A DNA stretch of 64,000 nucleotides from Chitinophagaceae bacterium (GTDB lineage: Bacteria > Bacteroidota > Bacteroidia > Chitinophagales > UBA10324), in assembly GCA_947474435.1 (NCBI GenBank), contig CANJII010000012.1:1-64000 (forward strand), written 5' to 3'. Below the pieces are notes generated by a model. The model was not told where the DNA came from. It saw only the letters and a list, made by a program, of their open reading frames with translations, and made no database searches. The translations under genes were made by a program, and so were the position numbers. Shown here piece by piece: positions 30,030-38,311 of this stretch (position 1 is the stretch's first letter; the number at the start of each line of letters is the position of its first letter).

Positions 30030-30270
30030 CTGATTCAGTCACCTTGAATTGTTCTAGCATTTTTGCGAAATCATAAAAATCTTTTTCGATCGTATCCTTA
30101 TCAACCGAATATGTTTCGAGTAAATGTTTTTTAATTACCTCATGGCTTTTATTTTCCTGCAGTAATTTCATAATCTCCAAACCAATGGGATTGACCGAAA
30201 ACGAATCACCGCTTGCGGGGTTAAACACAAAGCCCGTATCACTCAGGGCTATATTCTTTTTTATTTTCAT
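30010..30270 (-). CDS. PqqD-like small protein (RRE-fold candidate)
   Basis: 86 aa: NIALSDTGFVFNPASGDSFSVNPIGLEIMKLLQENKSHEVIKKHLLETYSVDKDTIEKDFYDFAKMLEQF; overlaps the ATP-grasp gene by 20 nt. Confidence 0.82.
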   Translation of the reverse strand: MKIKKNIALSDTGFVFNPASGDSFSVNPIGLEIMKLLQENKSHEVIKKHLLETYSVDKDTIEKDFYDFAKMLEQFKVTESDEKKES

Positions 30271-30338
30271 TATCCGATTTTTTTGCGTGAACGAAAACTA
30301 TTGACGCAGCAAATAACCTAAAGGTTTAAAACGGTGCT

Positions 30339-30371
30339 GTTATAAAATTCAAACAATTAGTTATAAAATTC
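30339..30371. repeat. Two perfect 12-bp direct repeats GTTATAAAATTC, 21 bp apart
   Basis: 30339-30350 and 30360-30371, in the divergent region between the pqqD-like operon and mscL. Confidence 0.75.
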
Positions 30372-30524
30372 GGAAACTTATATTTTGTTCAACGGCACTC
30401 GCGTTGGATGAATTTTTTTTATAACTTTTTCACTAAGCAAAAGAATGATACACTGTAATATCTTTAATTGTATTTCTTAATTTTGTAAAAAGCATTTTTA
30501 ATTTTACAATTCTAAAAAAAAACT

Positions 30525-30923
30525 ATGGGAATGATGAAAGAATTTAAGGAGTTCGCAATGCGCGGAAACCTTGTTGATGTTGCAGTAGCTTTTGTAATGG
30601 GCGCTGCCTTCGGAAAAATAGTGACCGCCTTTGTTGATGGTATTGTAATGCCTGTAGTAGGATTACTTGCCAGTGGTCAGGATTTTAGCACTATGCGATT
30701 TGTGTTGAAGGAAGCAACTGAAGATAAACCTGAAGTGGCCATTATGTATGGTGTTTTTTTTACAGTGATTCTCGATTTTGTTATTGTAGCATTTGCAGTT
30801 TTCATGGTTATTAAACTTATTAACCGAATGAAGAAAAAAGAAGAAGCTGCACCTGCACCACCCGCTGGTCCAACCAATGAAGAAAAATTGTTGATGGAAA
30901 TCAGAGATGCACTGAAAAAATAA
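30525..30923 (+). CDS. mscL: Large-conductance mechanosensitive channel MscL
   Basis: MMKEFKEFAMRGNLVDVAVAFVMGAAFGKIVTAFVDGIVMPVVGLL. Confidence 0.98.
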   Translation: MGMMKEFKEFAMRGNLVDVAVAFVMGAAFGKIVTAFVDGIVMPVVGLLASGQDFSTMRFVLKEATEDKPEVAIMYGVFFTVILDFVIVAFAVFMVIKLINRMKKKEEAAPAPPAGPTNEEKLLMEIRDALKK

Positions 30924-31020
30924 TTTTCGATTTGCATTTATTACACGGGTTGGTTTTAAAAAAACAAAATTGTTGATTTTCAAATCAAAATAAAATTTAC
31001 CCTAATCAAATTTTCTTTTC

Positions 31021-32934
31021 ATGGTTGATGAAGTTGAAACAAACTCTGAAAAATTTTCATTGACTTCGAAACAATATAAAACAGCAACCACTTTTATTTG
31101 TGCGTTGCTGTTTTTCATTTTACCATTAGCAAGTTTACAGGTTGGCATTCCGGGCGACGAACCCATTGATGCGCAGTATGGAATTGAATCGTTGAATTTT
31201 TATAAAAGTTTTGGTAACGACACATCCTTTGTAAATCTCACTGCTTTAAACCAACAAACTTTTCCATATCAAAAATATTATGGTGCACTGTTCGAGACTG
31301 TAAGTGTATCCATTTCGCAATTGTTCGGCACACCGGTATATAAAACAAGGCATATTTTAGTTGCCCTCTTCGCTGCTGTAATAATTTTATTTACCGCTTT
31401 GTTTACTGCTGAAATTGCAGGATGGATGGCGGCATTTATTGCAGTGCTGCTGCTTGCATCGTCGCCAACTTTTATCGGCAACAGTTATTTTAATTCCAAA
31501 GACATTCCGATGGCCATGGGATTTATAATTGCATTTTATTTTTTTATAAAACTACTGAAACAGTTGCCCCGTTATTCAACAAAAACCATCCTCGGTTGCA
31601 TTGCTGGAATAGCGCTCACCATTGGTATTCGCATAGGTGGATTACTTCTGGTTGGATACCTGATTGTATTTCTGCTTTATTTTATTTCCGATAATGATTC
31701 ATTGCGAAAGCAATTATTTTCTTCAGTCAAATCTGTATTCAGCCTTACCGCAATTGTTCTGCTTATATGTTTTTCAGGTGTGTTAATCGGTTGCCTTTTT
31801 TATCCGAATTTTTTTCTTCATGGGTTCAGTCACATCACCGAAGCTATGAATGTTGCAAAATATTTTCCCGTGAAAATTGTTATGCTCTTTGGGGGCAATC
31901 TGATCTATGCTCACGAAATAACATGGAGCTACTTACCTGTGTGCATGGGAATAACTTTTCCCGTTACTGGCATTGCCGGATTATTTATTTTTTATGTTCA
32001 GCTTTATTTGCGTCGCAAAATTTTTTCATGGCAGGATTTTATTCTTGTTTATACCGTGCTTTTTTTATTGGTGTATGTAGTTGCAACTCACCAATTGATG
32101 TACAACAGCTGGCGTCATGTACTTTTTATTTATCCGATAATAATTTCAACTTCTGCCATTGCTTATATGCGTTTATACTCAGCACTGAATAAAATTTATT
32201 TCAAGGCAGCACTTGTCATACTCTTTTCTGTTATGACAATTAAAACTTTTGGATGGATGATAATCAATCATCCGTATGAATACATTTACTTCAACGAAAT
32301 ACAAGGTGGCGTTAAAGGTGCTTATGGTAATTACGATACCGACTACCAACAACTTGCAGCAACCGAATCATTTGAGTGGTTGTTAAACTCCAATGATTTT
32401 AAAAACGATACTGCAAAAAACAAAACTCTTTTAACCAACAACATTGCACTCATTTGTGCTGACCAATACTTGCCTGATTCAATGGAAATTCTGGAATCAA
32501 GTTATGTGCGGCTGAATTATCGACCCATGAATTATGCAATCATGTCTTCCATCTTTTTAGATAAACAGGTAATGAAACATTTCTATCCTCCAAAAGGAAC
32601 AATTCATGAAGTGAAAGTGGATGGTGTTCCGATATCGGTGGTGGTGAAAAGAGAAAATGATTATTTAGAAAAAGGAAAATACTTTTTCGATCACGCTCAA
32701 CTCGATTCAGCGTTTGTTTATTTATTGCGAGCCTTTCATTACGATGCTGATGATTTCAGAACATGGCCAGTATTGGGGCATTGCTATTTTCTGAAAGGAT
32801 ATCCAAATCTCGCACATGAAATGATAAGCCGTTATGTTCAATACTTTCCGGAAGATGAGATGGCTTTGAATGAATTGGATTTGGTTGAATCCTATATTGA
32901 CAGTTTAAACAGAGTTGAAGTAAAGGTGAAATAA
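31021..32934 (+). CDS. Polytopic glycosyltransferase-like (GT39/ArnT-type) membrane protein with C-terminal TPR-like tail
   Basis: Many TM segments; PGDEPIDAQYGIE near the N-terminus; SPTFIGNSYFNSKDIPMAMGF. Confidence 0.78.
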   Translation: MVDEVETNSEKFSLTSKQYKTATTFICALLFFILPLASLQVGIPGDEPIDAQYGIESLNFYKSFGNDTSFVNLTALNQQTFPYQKYYGALFETVSVSISQLFGTPVYKTRHILVALFAAVIILFTALFTAEIAGWMAAFIAVLLLASSPTFIGNSYFNSKDIPMAMGFIIAFYFFIKLLKQLPRYSTKTILGCIAGIALTIGIRIGGLLLVGYLIVFLLYFISDNDSLRKQLFSSVKSVFSLTAIVLLICFSGVLIGCLFYPNFFLHGFSHITEAMNVAKYFPVKIVMLFGGNLIYAHEITWSYLPVCMGITFPVTGIAGLFIFYVQLYLRRKIFSWQDFILVYTVLFLLVYVVATHQLMYNSWRHVLFIYPIIISTSAIAYMRLYSALNKIYFKAALVILFSVMTIKTFGWMIINHPYEYIYFNEIQGGVKGAYGNYDTDYQQLAATESFEWLLNSNDFKNDTAKNKTLLTNNIALICADQYLPDSMEILESSYVRLNYRPMNYAIMSSIFLDKQVMKHFYPPKGTIHEVKVDGVPISVVVKRENDYLEKGKYFFDHAQLDSAFVYLLRAFHYDADDFRTWPVLGHCYFLKGYPNLAHEMISRYVQYFPEDEMALNELDLVESYIDSLNRVEVKVK

Positions 32935-32970
32935 AATTAATATTTAACTGAAAGAAAATTTTTATACCGA

Positions 32971-33759
32971 TCAGATAACTGAAACCATTTTCAGCTTCTC
33001 CTCAATAAACTTAAAAGTAGTAAGAATCTCTGTTCGGTCTTTTAATACAACAACAGTGTGTTCAAAGTGAGCGGAGGGCTTAAAATCCTGCGTATAAATT
33101 GTCCATCCATCTGATGCTTCTGATACATTTTTCTTGCCCATATTAATCATGGGTTCAATGGCAATTACTAATCCTGGTAAAAGTTTTGGGCCGGTTCCTC
33201 TCCTCCCGAAGTTGGGAACTTCAGGATCTTCGTGCAGTTTTTTTCCAACACCGTGACCTACTAATTCGCGCACCACACCATATCCATTTTTCTCTGCGTG
33301 ATCTTGAACTGCAAAAGAAATATCTCCTATTCGGTTTCCGTATTTTGCTTTCTCTACTCCAAGCACCAAACATTCCTGAGTAATTCGTAATAAATTTTTT
33401 ACTTCATCACTTATTTCTCCAACTGCAAAGGTGTACGCGCTGTCGCCAACAAAACCATTCAGCACTGTTCCGCAATCCACTGAAACCACATCTCCGTCCT
33501 TTAATATTTTATTGTTTGATGGAATACCATGTACCACTTCTTCATTTACTGATATGCATAGCGAAGCGGGAAAATTCCGATACCCCTTGAATGCAGGAGT
33601 TGCCCCGTGATCGCGAATAAATGTTTCGGCAATTTCATCTAAACGCTGTGTAGAAATTCCTGGCTGAACATAACTTCCAACTTCTGCCAATGTTTTTGAA
33701 ACCAAGATACAACTCTCCCGAATCAGACTAACCTCTTCATCGGTTTTGTAGTAAATCAT
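32971..33759 (-). CDS. map: Methionine aminopeptidase, type I
   Basis: ASLCISVNEEVVHGIPSNNKILKDGDVVSVDCGTVLNGFVGDSAYTF, LVGHGVGKKLHEDPEVPNFG, AIEPMINMG. Confidence 0.97.
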   Translation of the reverse strand: MIYYKTDEEVSLIRESCILVSKTLAEVGSYVQPGISTQRLDEIAETFIRDHGATPAFKGYRNFPASLCISVNEEVVHGIPSNNKILKDGDVVSVDCGTVLNGFVGDSAYTFAVGEISDEVKNLLRITQECLVLGVEKAKYGNRIGDISFAVQDHAEKNGYGVVRELVGHGVGKKLHEDPEVPNFGRRGTGPKLLPGLVIAIEPMINMGKKNVSEASDGWTIYTQDFKPSAHFEHTVVVLKDRTEILTTFKFIEEKLKMVSVI

Positions 33760-33773
33760 ATTCTTACAATAAT

Positions 33774-35108
33774 TTAATATGCAGATGCCGCAGAGGTCCG
33801 ACCCTTTATTCTACCTGATTTCATCAAGCCATCATAATGGCGCATAAGCAGGTGACTTTCTATTTGTTGCAAGGTGTCGAGGACAACACCAACCATAATC
33901 AACAATGAAGTACCGCCGAAGAAATTACCAAACTCACCAATCATTCCAAACATGGCTGCGAATGCGGGTAATATTGCTACCAATGCGAGAAATATAGAAC
34001 CAGGCAATGTAATCCGACTCATGATTCCATCAATAAAATCAGCAGTTTTCTTTCCTGGTTTTATACCGGGAATGAACCCGCCATTTCGCTTCATATCATC
34101 AGCCATCTGCACAGGATTAACAATTAATGCAGTATAGAAATAAGTGAAGACGATAATGAGCACACTGAAAATTACATTGTACCAAAAACTGGTGTGATCA
34201 GTAAATACCCCTGCCCCCTGGCTTGCAGCAGAATCAGGAAAAAACTGAGAAATAGTTGCGGGTATAAACATTAAAGCCTGAGCAAATATGATAGGCATTA
34301 CACCGGCAGCATTAACTTTTAAAGGAATATACTGACGAACACCACCGTATTGTTTATTGCCTACAATTCTCTTGGCATACTGAACAGGAATTTTTCTTGT
34401 TCCCTGAACTAATAAAATCACCAACATGATTACAGCAATTAATGCTGCAACTTCTCCAATGAAAGCAACTAAACCTCCATTGCCTCCTGCACTCATCCGT
34501 GAAGTAAATTCAGCGGCTAATGCAAATGGTAAGCGAGCTAAAATTCCAACCATGATTAAAAGTGAAATACCATTTCCTATTCCTTTATCAGTAATTTTTT
34601 CACCCAACCACATCACGAAAATTGTACCTGCGGTTAATACTACTAAAGTAGAGAACCAGAATAATCCTTCGCTAACAAGAATTTGGGCTCCTAAACTTTT
34701 TATGTAAACTACATATGCTGATGCCTGCAAAGCTGTAACAACAACAGTAAGCAAACGGGTATATTGATTAACTGTACGACGACCGCTTTCGTCCTTCTGT
34801 AATTTCTGAACAGCAGGAACAGCCATTCCCAACAGCTGCATAACGATGGATGCAGAAATGTAAGGCATAATTCCCAATGCAAAAATGGAAGCGCGAGTGA
34901 ATGCACCTCCGGCAAAAATGTTTACCAATCCAAAGATTCCTTTGCCTCCCTGATCTTCTAACTGATGCAATTGTGAGCCATCAATACCAGGTAAAACAAT
35001 GTAAGAACCTACACGGTAAATGGCTACTAAACCTAAAGTCATGAGAATACGAAACCTAAGGTCTTCTATTCTCCAGATATTTTTAATTGTTTGAATGAAA
35101 TGATTCAT
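33774..35108 (-). CDS. secY: Protein translocase subunit SecY
   Basis: IWRIEDLRFRILMTLGLVAIYRVGSYIVLPGID, ALGIMPYISASIVMQLL, ANPVQ-type VNPVQMADDMKRNGGFIPGIKPG. Confidence 0.98.
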   Translation of the reverse strand: MNHFIQTIKNIWRIEDLRFRILMTLGLVAIYRVGSYIVLPGIDGSQLHQLEDQGGKGIFGLVNIFAGGAFTRASIFALGIMPYISASIVMQLLGMAVPAVQKLQKDESGRRTVNQYTRLLTVVVTALQASAYVVYIKSLGAQILVSEGLFWFSTLVVLTAGTIFVMWLGEKITDKGIGNGISLLIMVGILARLPFALAAEFTSRMSAGGNGGLVAFIGEVAALIAVIMLVILLVQGTRKIPVQYAKRIVGNKQYGGVRQYIPLKVNAAGVMPIIFAQALMFIPATISQFFPDSAASQGAGVFTDHTSFWYNVIFSVLIIVFTYFYTALIVNPVQMADDMKRNGGFIPGIKPGKKTADFIDGIMSRITLPGSIFLALVAILPAFAAMFGMIGEFGNFFGGTSLLIMVGVVLDTLQQIESHLLMRHYDGLMKSGRIKGRTSAASAY

Positions 35109-35134
35109 ATTTATTCAGCTTTCTGAAAGGGCAA

Positions 35135-35164
35135 CAAATGTAATTTTAATTTAAGTATCTGCAA
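35135..35164 (-). promoter_or_regulatory. Promoter upstream of secY, TTG-N19-TACATTTG
   Basis: Minus strand TTGCAGATACTTAAATTAAAATTACATTTG, -7 element 27 nt before the secY ATG. Confidence 0.72.
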
Positions 35165-35192
35165 GGAAGATGAAATACTTCTTTACACAAAA

Positions 35193-35225
35193 ATGCCCCG
35201 ATACAATTTCGTTTGATCGAGGCAT
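35193..35225 (-). terminator. Intrinsic terminator/attenuator between rplO and secY
   Basis: Minus strand ATGCCTCGAT...ATCGGGGCAT (one G-U) followed by TTTTTGTG. Confidence 0.75.
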
Positions 35226-35243
35226 CAATTTCATTATGAGTTA

Positions 35244-35699
35244 TTATTTCTTTTCCAGCAAGGTTAGTGTTCCGCCAGCACTTTCAATTGCAGCTTTGGC
35301 TTTTGCACTTGCTGCATTGGCAGTGATATTCAATTTAGCAGTTAACTCGCCGCGACCTAATATTTTAATCGGCTCATTGCGTTGAACATATCCTATCTCT
35401 TTCAACACCGCAAAATTCACTTCTTTTAAATTATGCTTGGTTACTAAATTCTGTAAAGCATCTAAATTAAATTCAGCGAACTCAACACGGAACGGGTTAG
35501 TGAAACCGTACTTAGGAACGCGACGCTGCAAAGGCATTTGACCACCTTCAAAACCTCTTTTATTTTTATGACCTGAGCGAGAGCCGGCACCATTCATACC
35601 TCTAGTTGAAGTACCACCGTGTCCGCTACCTTGTCCGCGACCAATACGCTTTCGATTTTTTGTTGCGCCTTCTGCAGGTTTTAATGTATGTAAATTCAT
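35244..35699 (-). CDS. rplO: 50S ribosomal protein L15
   Basis: MNLHTLKPAEGATKNRKRIGRGQGSGHGGTSTRGMNGAGSRSG. Confidence 0.98.
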   Translation of the reverse strand: MNLHTLKPAEGATKNRKRIGRGQGSGHGGTSTRGMNGAGSRSGHKNKRGFEGGQMPLQRRVPKYGFTNPFRVEFAEFNLDALQNLVTKHNLKEVNFAVLKEIGYVQRNEPIKILGRGELTAKLNITANAASAKAKAAIESAGGTLTLLEKK

Positions 35700-35724
35700 T
35701 TTTGCGAGAATTAAACTTTAATAA

Positions 35725-35910
35725 TTATCCAGTTACTTCTTCAGTAGTCACTAAGTGACTTACTTTACCAATCATTCCAAGAATCTGATGCGTTCCTTCT
35801 TTAATAACAGGCACATGTAGTCTTTTTATTCCAAGAGCTTTGATTGTTCTCTTCTGACGATCAGTGCGGTCAATTGCACTTTTAACCTGTGTAATTTTAA
35901 TTTTTGCCAT
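35725..35910 (-). CDS. rpmD: 50S ribosomal protein L30
   Basis: KIKITQVKSAIDRTDRQKRTIKALGIKRLHVPV. Confidence 0.96.
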   Translation of the reverse strand: MAKIKITQVKSAIDRTDRQKRTIKALGIKRLHVPVIKEGTHQILGMIGKVSHLVTTEEVTG

Positions 35911-35994
35911 TTTCTATTTCTTTAAAATTCTTTTTTCAATAACTTCAGAAATTGATTATCAAATTTCCAAATCATCAAATTATCAAATCGTTTT

Positions 35995-36513
35995 TTATCC
36001 GTTAAATACTTTTTTCAAAGTGATGCCACGAGTCATTGCAACTGAAACAGGATCACGCAAATCAGTTAATGCTTTTATGGTTGCCTTAACAACATTGTGC
36101 GGGTTTGATGAACCCAATGATTTTGCCAACACATCCGTAACACCTGCACTCTCCAACACTGCACGCATTGCTCCGCCTGCAATTACACCGGTACCATGAG
36201 AAGCCGGTTTTACCCAAACTTTAGATGCTCCGTATTTTGAAATCTGTTCGTGAGGAATAGTGCCTTTCAGAATAGGAACTTTAACGAGGTTCTTTTTTGC
36301 ATCGTCAATTCCTTTAGTGATTGCTTCCTGTACTTCACGCGCTTTACCCAAACCGTGACCTACAATTCCGTTTGAATCTCCAACTACTACGAGCGCAGAG
36401 AAACTGAATGTACGACCACCCTTTGTTGTTTTAGTAACACGGTTAATGCTTACTACCTTTTCTTTTAAATCGAGTTCGCTTGCTTTAACCCGTTGTATTG
36501 TTGCTTGAGACAT
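35995..36513 (-). CDS. rpsE: 30S ribosomal protein S5
   Basis: [45 protein letters not shown]. Confidence 0.98.
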   Translation of the reverse strand: MSQATIQRVKASELDLKEKVVSINRVTKTTKGGRTFSFSALVVVGDSNGIVGHGLGKAREVQEAITKGIDDAKKNLVKVPILKGTIPHEQISKYGASKVWVKPASHGTGVIAGGAMRAVLESAGVTDVLAKSLGSSNPHNVVKATIKALTDLRDPVSVAMTRGITLKKVFNG

Positions 36514-36542
36514 TTTTATTTATGCTATAATGTTGTTCAAAT

Positions 36543-36890
36543 CTAAAATTGTAATCCACCTTCTCTTGCGCCTTCAGCTATTGCCTGAATGCGACCATGA
36601 TAAAGAAAACCACCACGATCAAAAACTGCGGTTGTAATTCCTTTGTCGGCAGCCATTTTCGCTAAAGCAACACCAACCTGCTTTGATTTTTCAATCTTGG
36701 TTCCTTTTAAATCTTTCAAGTCGCGTGATGAAGCGGCTAACAAAGTATGACCTGCTTCGTCGTTAATTAATTGTGCATAGATTTCGCTGTTGCTGCGATA
36801 CACACTGATGCGCGGACGCTCGGCAGTACCTGAAATTTTCTTGCGAATTCTCTTGTGAATTTTAAAGCGGCTTATTGATTTTGCTGACAT
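36543..36890 (-). CDS. rplR: 50S ribosomal protein L18
   Basis: [34 protein letters not shown]...[29 protein letters not shown]-track start at 37043 intrudes into rplF, so ATG at 36890 is preferred. Confidence 0.97.
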   Translation of the reverse strand: MSAKSISRFKIHKRIRKKISGTAERPRISVYRSNSEIYAQLINDEAGHTLLAASSRDLKDLKGTKIEKSKQVGVALAKMAADKGITTAVFDRGGFLYHGRIQAIAEGAREGGLQF

Positions 36891-36918
36891 CTTATTTATT
36901 GTTCTTTTCTTAAAAAAT

Positions 36919-37479
36919 TTATTTAGCGCTCGCAGCAGACTTACCTGCTTTGCGACGAAGAATTTCAGTAGTGTACTTGATACCTTTTCCTTTGTAAGGC
37001 TCAGGGCGACGAACTTCGCGAATCTTTGCAGCCATTTGTCCAAGTAATTGTTTGTCGGCTGAATCCATTGTTATCATCGGGTTCTGTCCTTTCAATTGTT
37101 CTGCAGAAATTTTAATTTCTTTCGGAACCATGAATAAAACCGGGTGAGAGAAACCCACACTCAATTCCAACATCTGACCGGTTACTGTTGCACGAAATCC
37201 CACACCCACCAATTCCAGTTTCTTCTGATATCCTGTAGCAACACCATTCACCATGTTATTTAACAATGCACGATACAAACCATGCATGGCTTTGTGACGC
37301 TTCTGTTCAGTGGGGCGACTGAGAATAATGTTTTCTCCTTCAACCTTCACTGTAATATCCACATCAACCTTTTGCTTTAATTCGCCTTTAGGTCCTTTCA
37401 CAGTTACCATGTTGTTTTCAGCAACATTTACTGTAACACCTTTCAGTAAGGCAACGGGCATTTTTCCAATCCGTGACAT
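36919..37479 (-). CDS. rplF: 50S ribosomal protein L6
   Basis: [19 protein letters not shown]...[10 protein letters not shown]...[26 protein letters not shown]. Confidence 0.98.
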   Translation of the reverse strand: MSRIGKMPVALLKGVTVNVAENNMVTVKGPKGELKQKVDVDITVKVEGENIILSRPTEQKRHKAMHGLYRALLNNMVNGVATGYQKKLELVGVGFRATVTGQMLELSVGFSHPVLFMVPKEIKISAEQLKGQNPMITMDSADKQLLGQMAAKIREVRRPEPYKGKGIKYTTEILRRKAGKSAASAK

Positions 37480-37503
37480 ATTCTATGCTTTCTCTTTACT
37501 CGA

Positions 37504-37905
37504 TTAATTAACTTTAAATAAAATTTCACCACCAACTTTCTGAGCACGGGCTTCTTTCTCGGTCATTACTCCCTTTGGTGTGCTAACCACTACTATTCCC
37601 AAACCATTTAAGGTGCGTGGCAACATATCGCTTGATGAATACTTACGCAATCCCGGACGGCTTACTCTCCATATTTTGCGGATAGCAGGAAGGCGCGTTT
37701 CAGGATTGTATTTTAATGCAATCATAATTGTGCCTTGCGGACCCTTTGCATCATCGAATTTATACTTGAGAATGTATCCTTTTTCGTAAAGAATTTCAGT
37801 AATCCTCTTCTTTAAATTCGAAGCCGGAATTTCTACAATTCGGTGGTTCGCATGCTGCGCATTACGCACGCGTGTGAGGTAGTCGGCTATCGGATCTGTT
37901 ACCAT
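37504..37905 (-). CDS. rpsH: 30S ribosomal protein S8
   Basis: MVTDPIADYLTRVRNAQHANHRIVEIPASNLKKRI...LNGLGIVVVSTPKGVMTEKEAR. Confidence 0.98.
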   Translation of the reverse strand: MVTDPIADYLTRVRNAQHANHRIVEIPASNLKKRITEILYEKGYILKYKFDDAKGPQGTIMIALKYNPETRLPAIRKIWRVSRPGLRKYSSSDMLPRTLNGLGIVVVSTPKGVMTEKEARAQKVGGEILFKVN

Positions 37906-37936
37906 AAATAGGAAATCGTTATTTTTTTTGGGATGG

Positions 37937-37966
37937 CAAAGGTAAACATCTGATTCACTTTACCAA
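37937..37966 (-). promoter_or_regulatory. Promoter upstream of rpsH, TTG-N19-TACCTTTG
   Basis: Minus strand TTGGTAAAGTGAATCAGATGTTTACCTTTG, -7 element 32 nt before the rpsH ATG. Confidence 0.75.
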
Positions 37967-38311
37967 GTGGCTGATAAATATTGTTAGATAAAGCAATTGC
38001 TCCCTTAAAATTAGCAATAAAAAAATGTCCATTTCATTGAGTCAATTTTATTTTTCCATTCATTATTTCCTGAATAGACAATTGATTTATATAAAAAATT
38101 CAATCGATTGTAAAATAATACTTCATTGGTTGTTTTAGTATCGATAATTTTTAATATGCTAACCATCTGAATTCGAATTAGTAAATATTATCTGGTTTTA
38201 TCAATAAAAATTATTGTTTTTTATCCAATAAGAAGCATTTCAGAACTTTTGTTATACCGTAACCTCAATAAACTTTCGTAAGAGATATATTATGGAAATT
38301 AAAAATACTGC

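Noticed and set aside
30478-30485. mscL promoter (TAATTTTG)
   Set aside because: The -7-like box matches but no TTG at the expected spacing was found; too weak to list.
31767-32192. 141-aa plus-strand ORF inside the glycosyltransferase-like gene
   Set aside because: Out-of-frame; Cys/Phe-rich composition typical of an off-frame reading.
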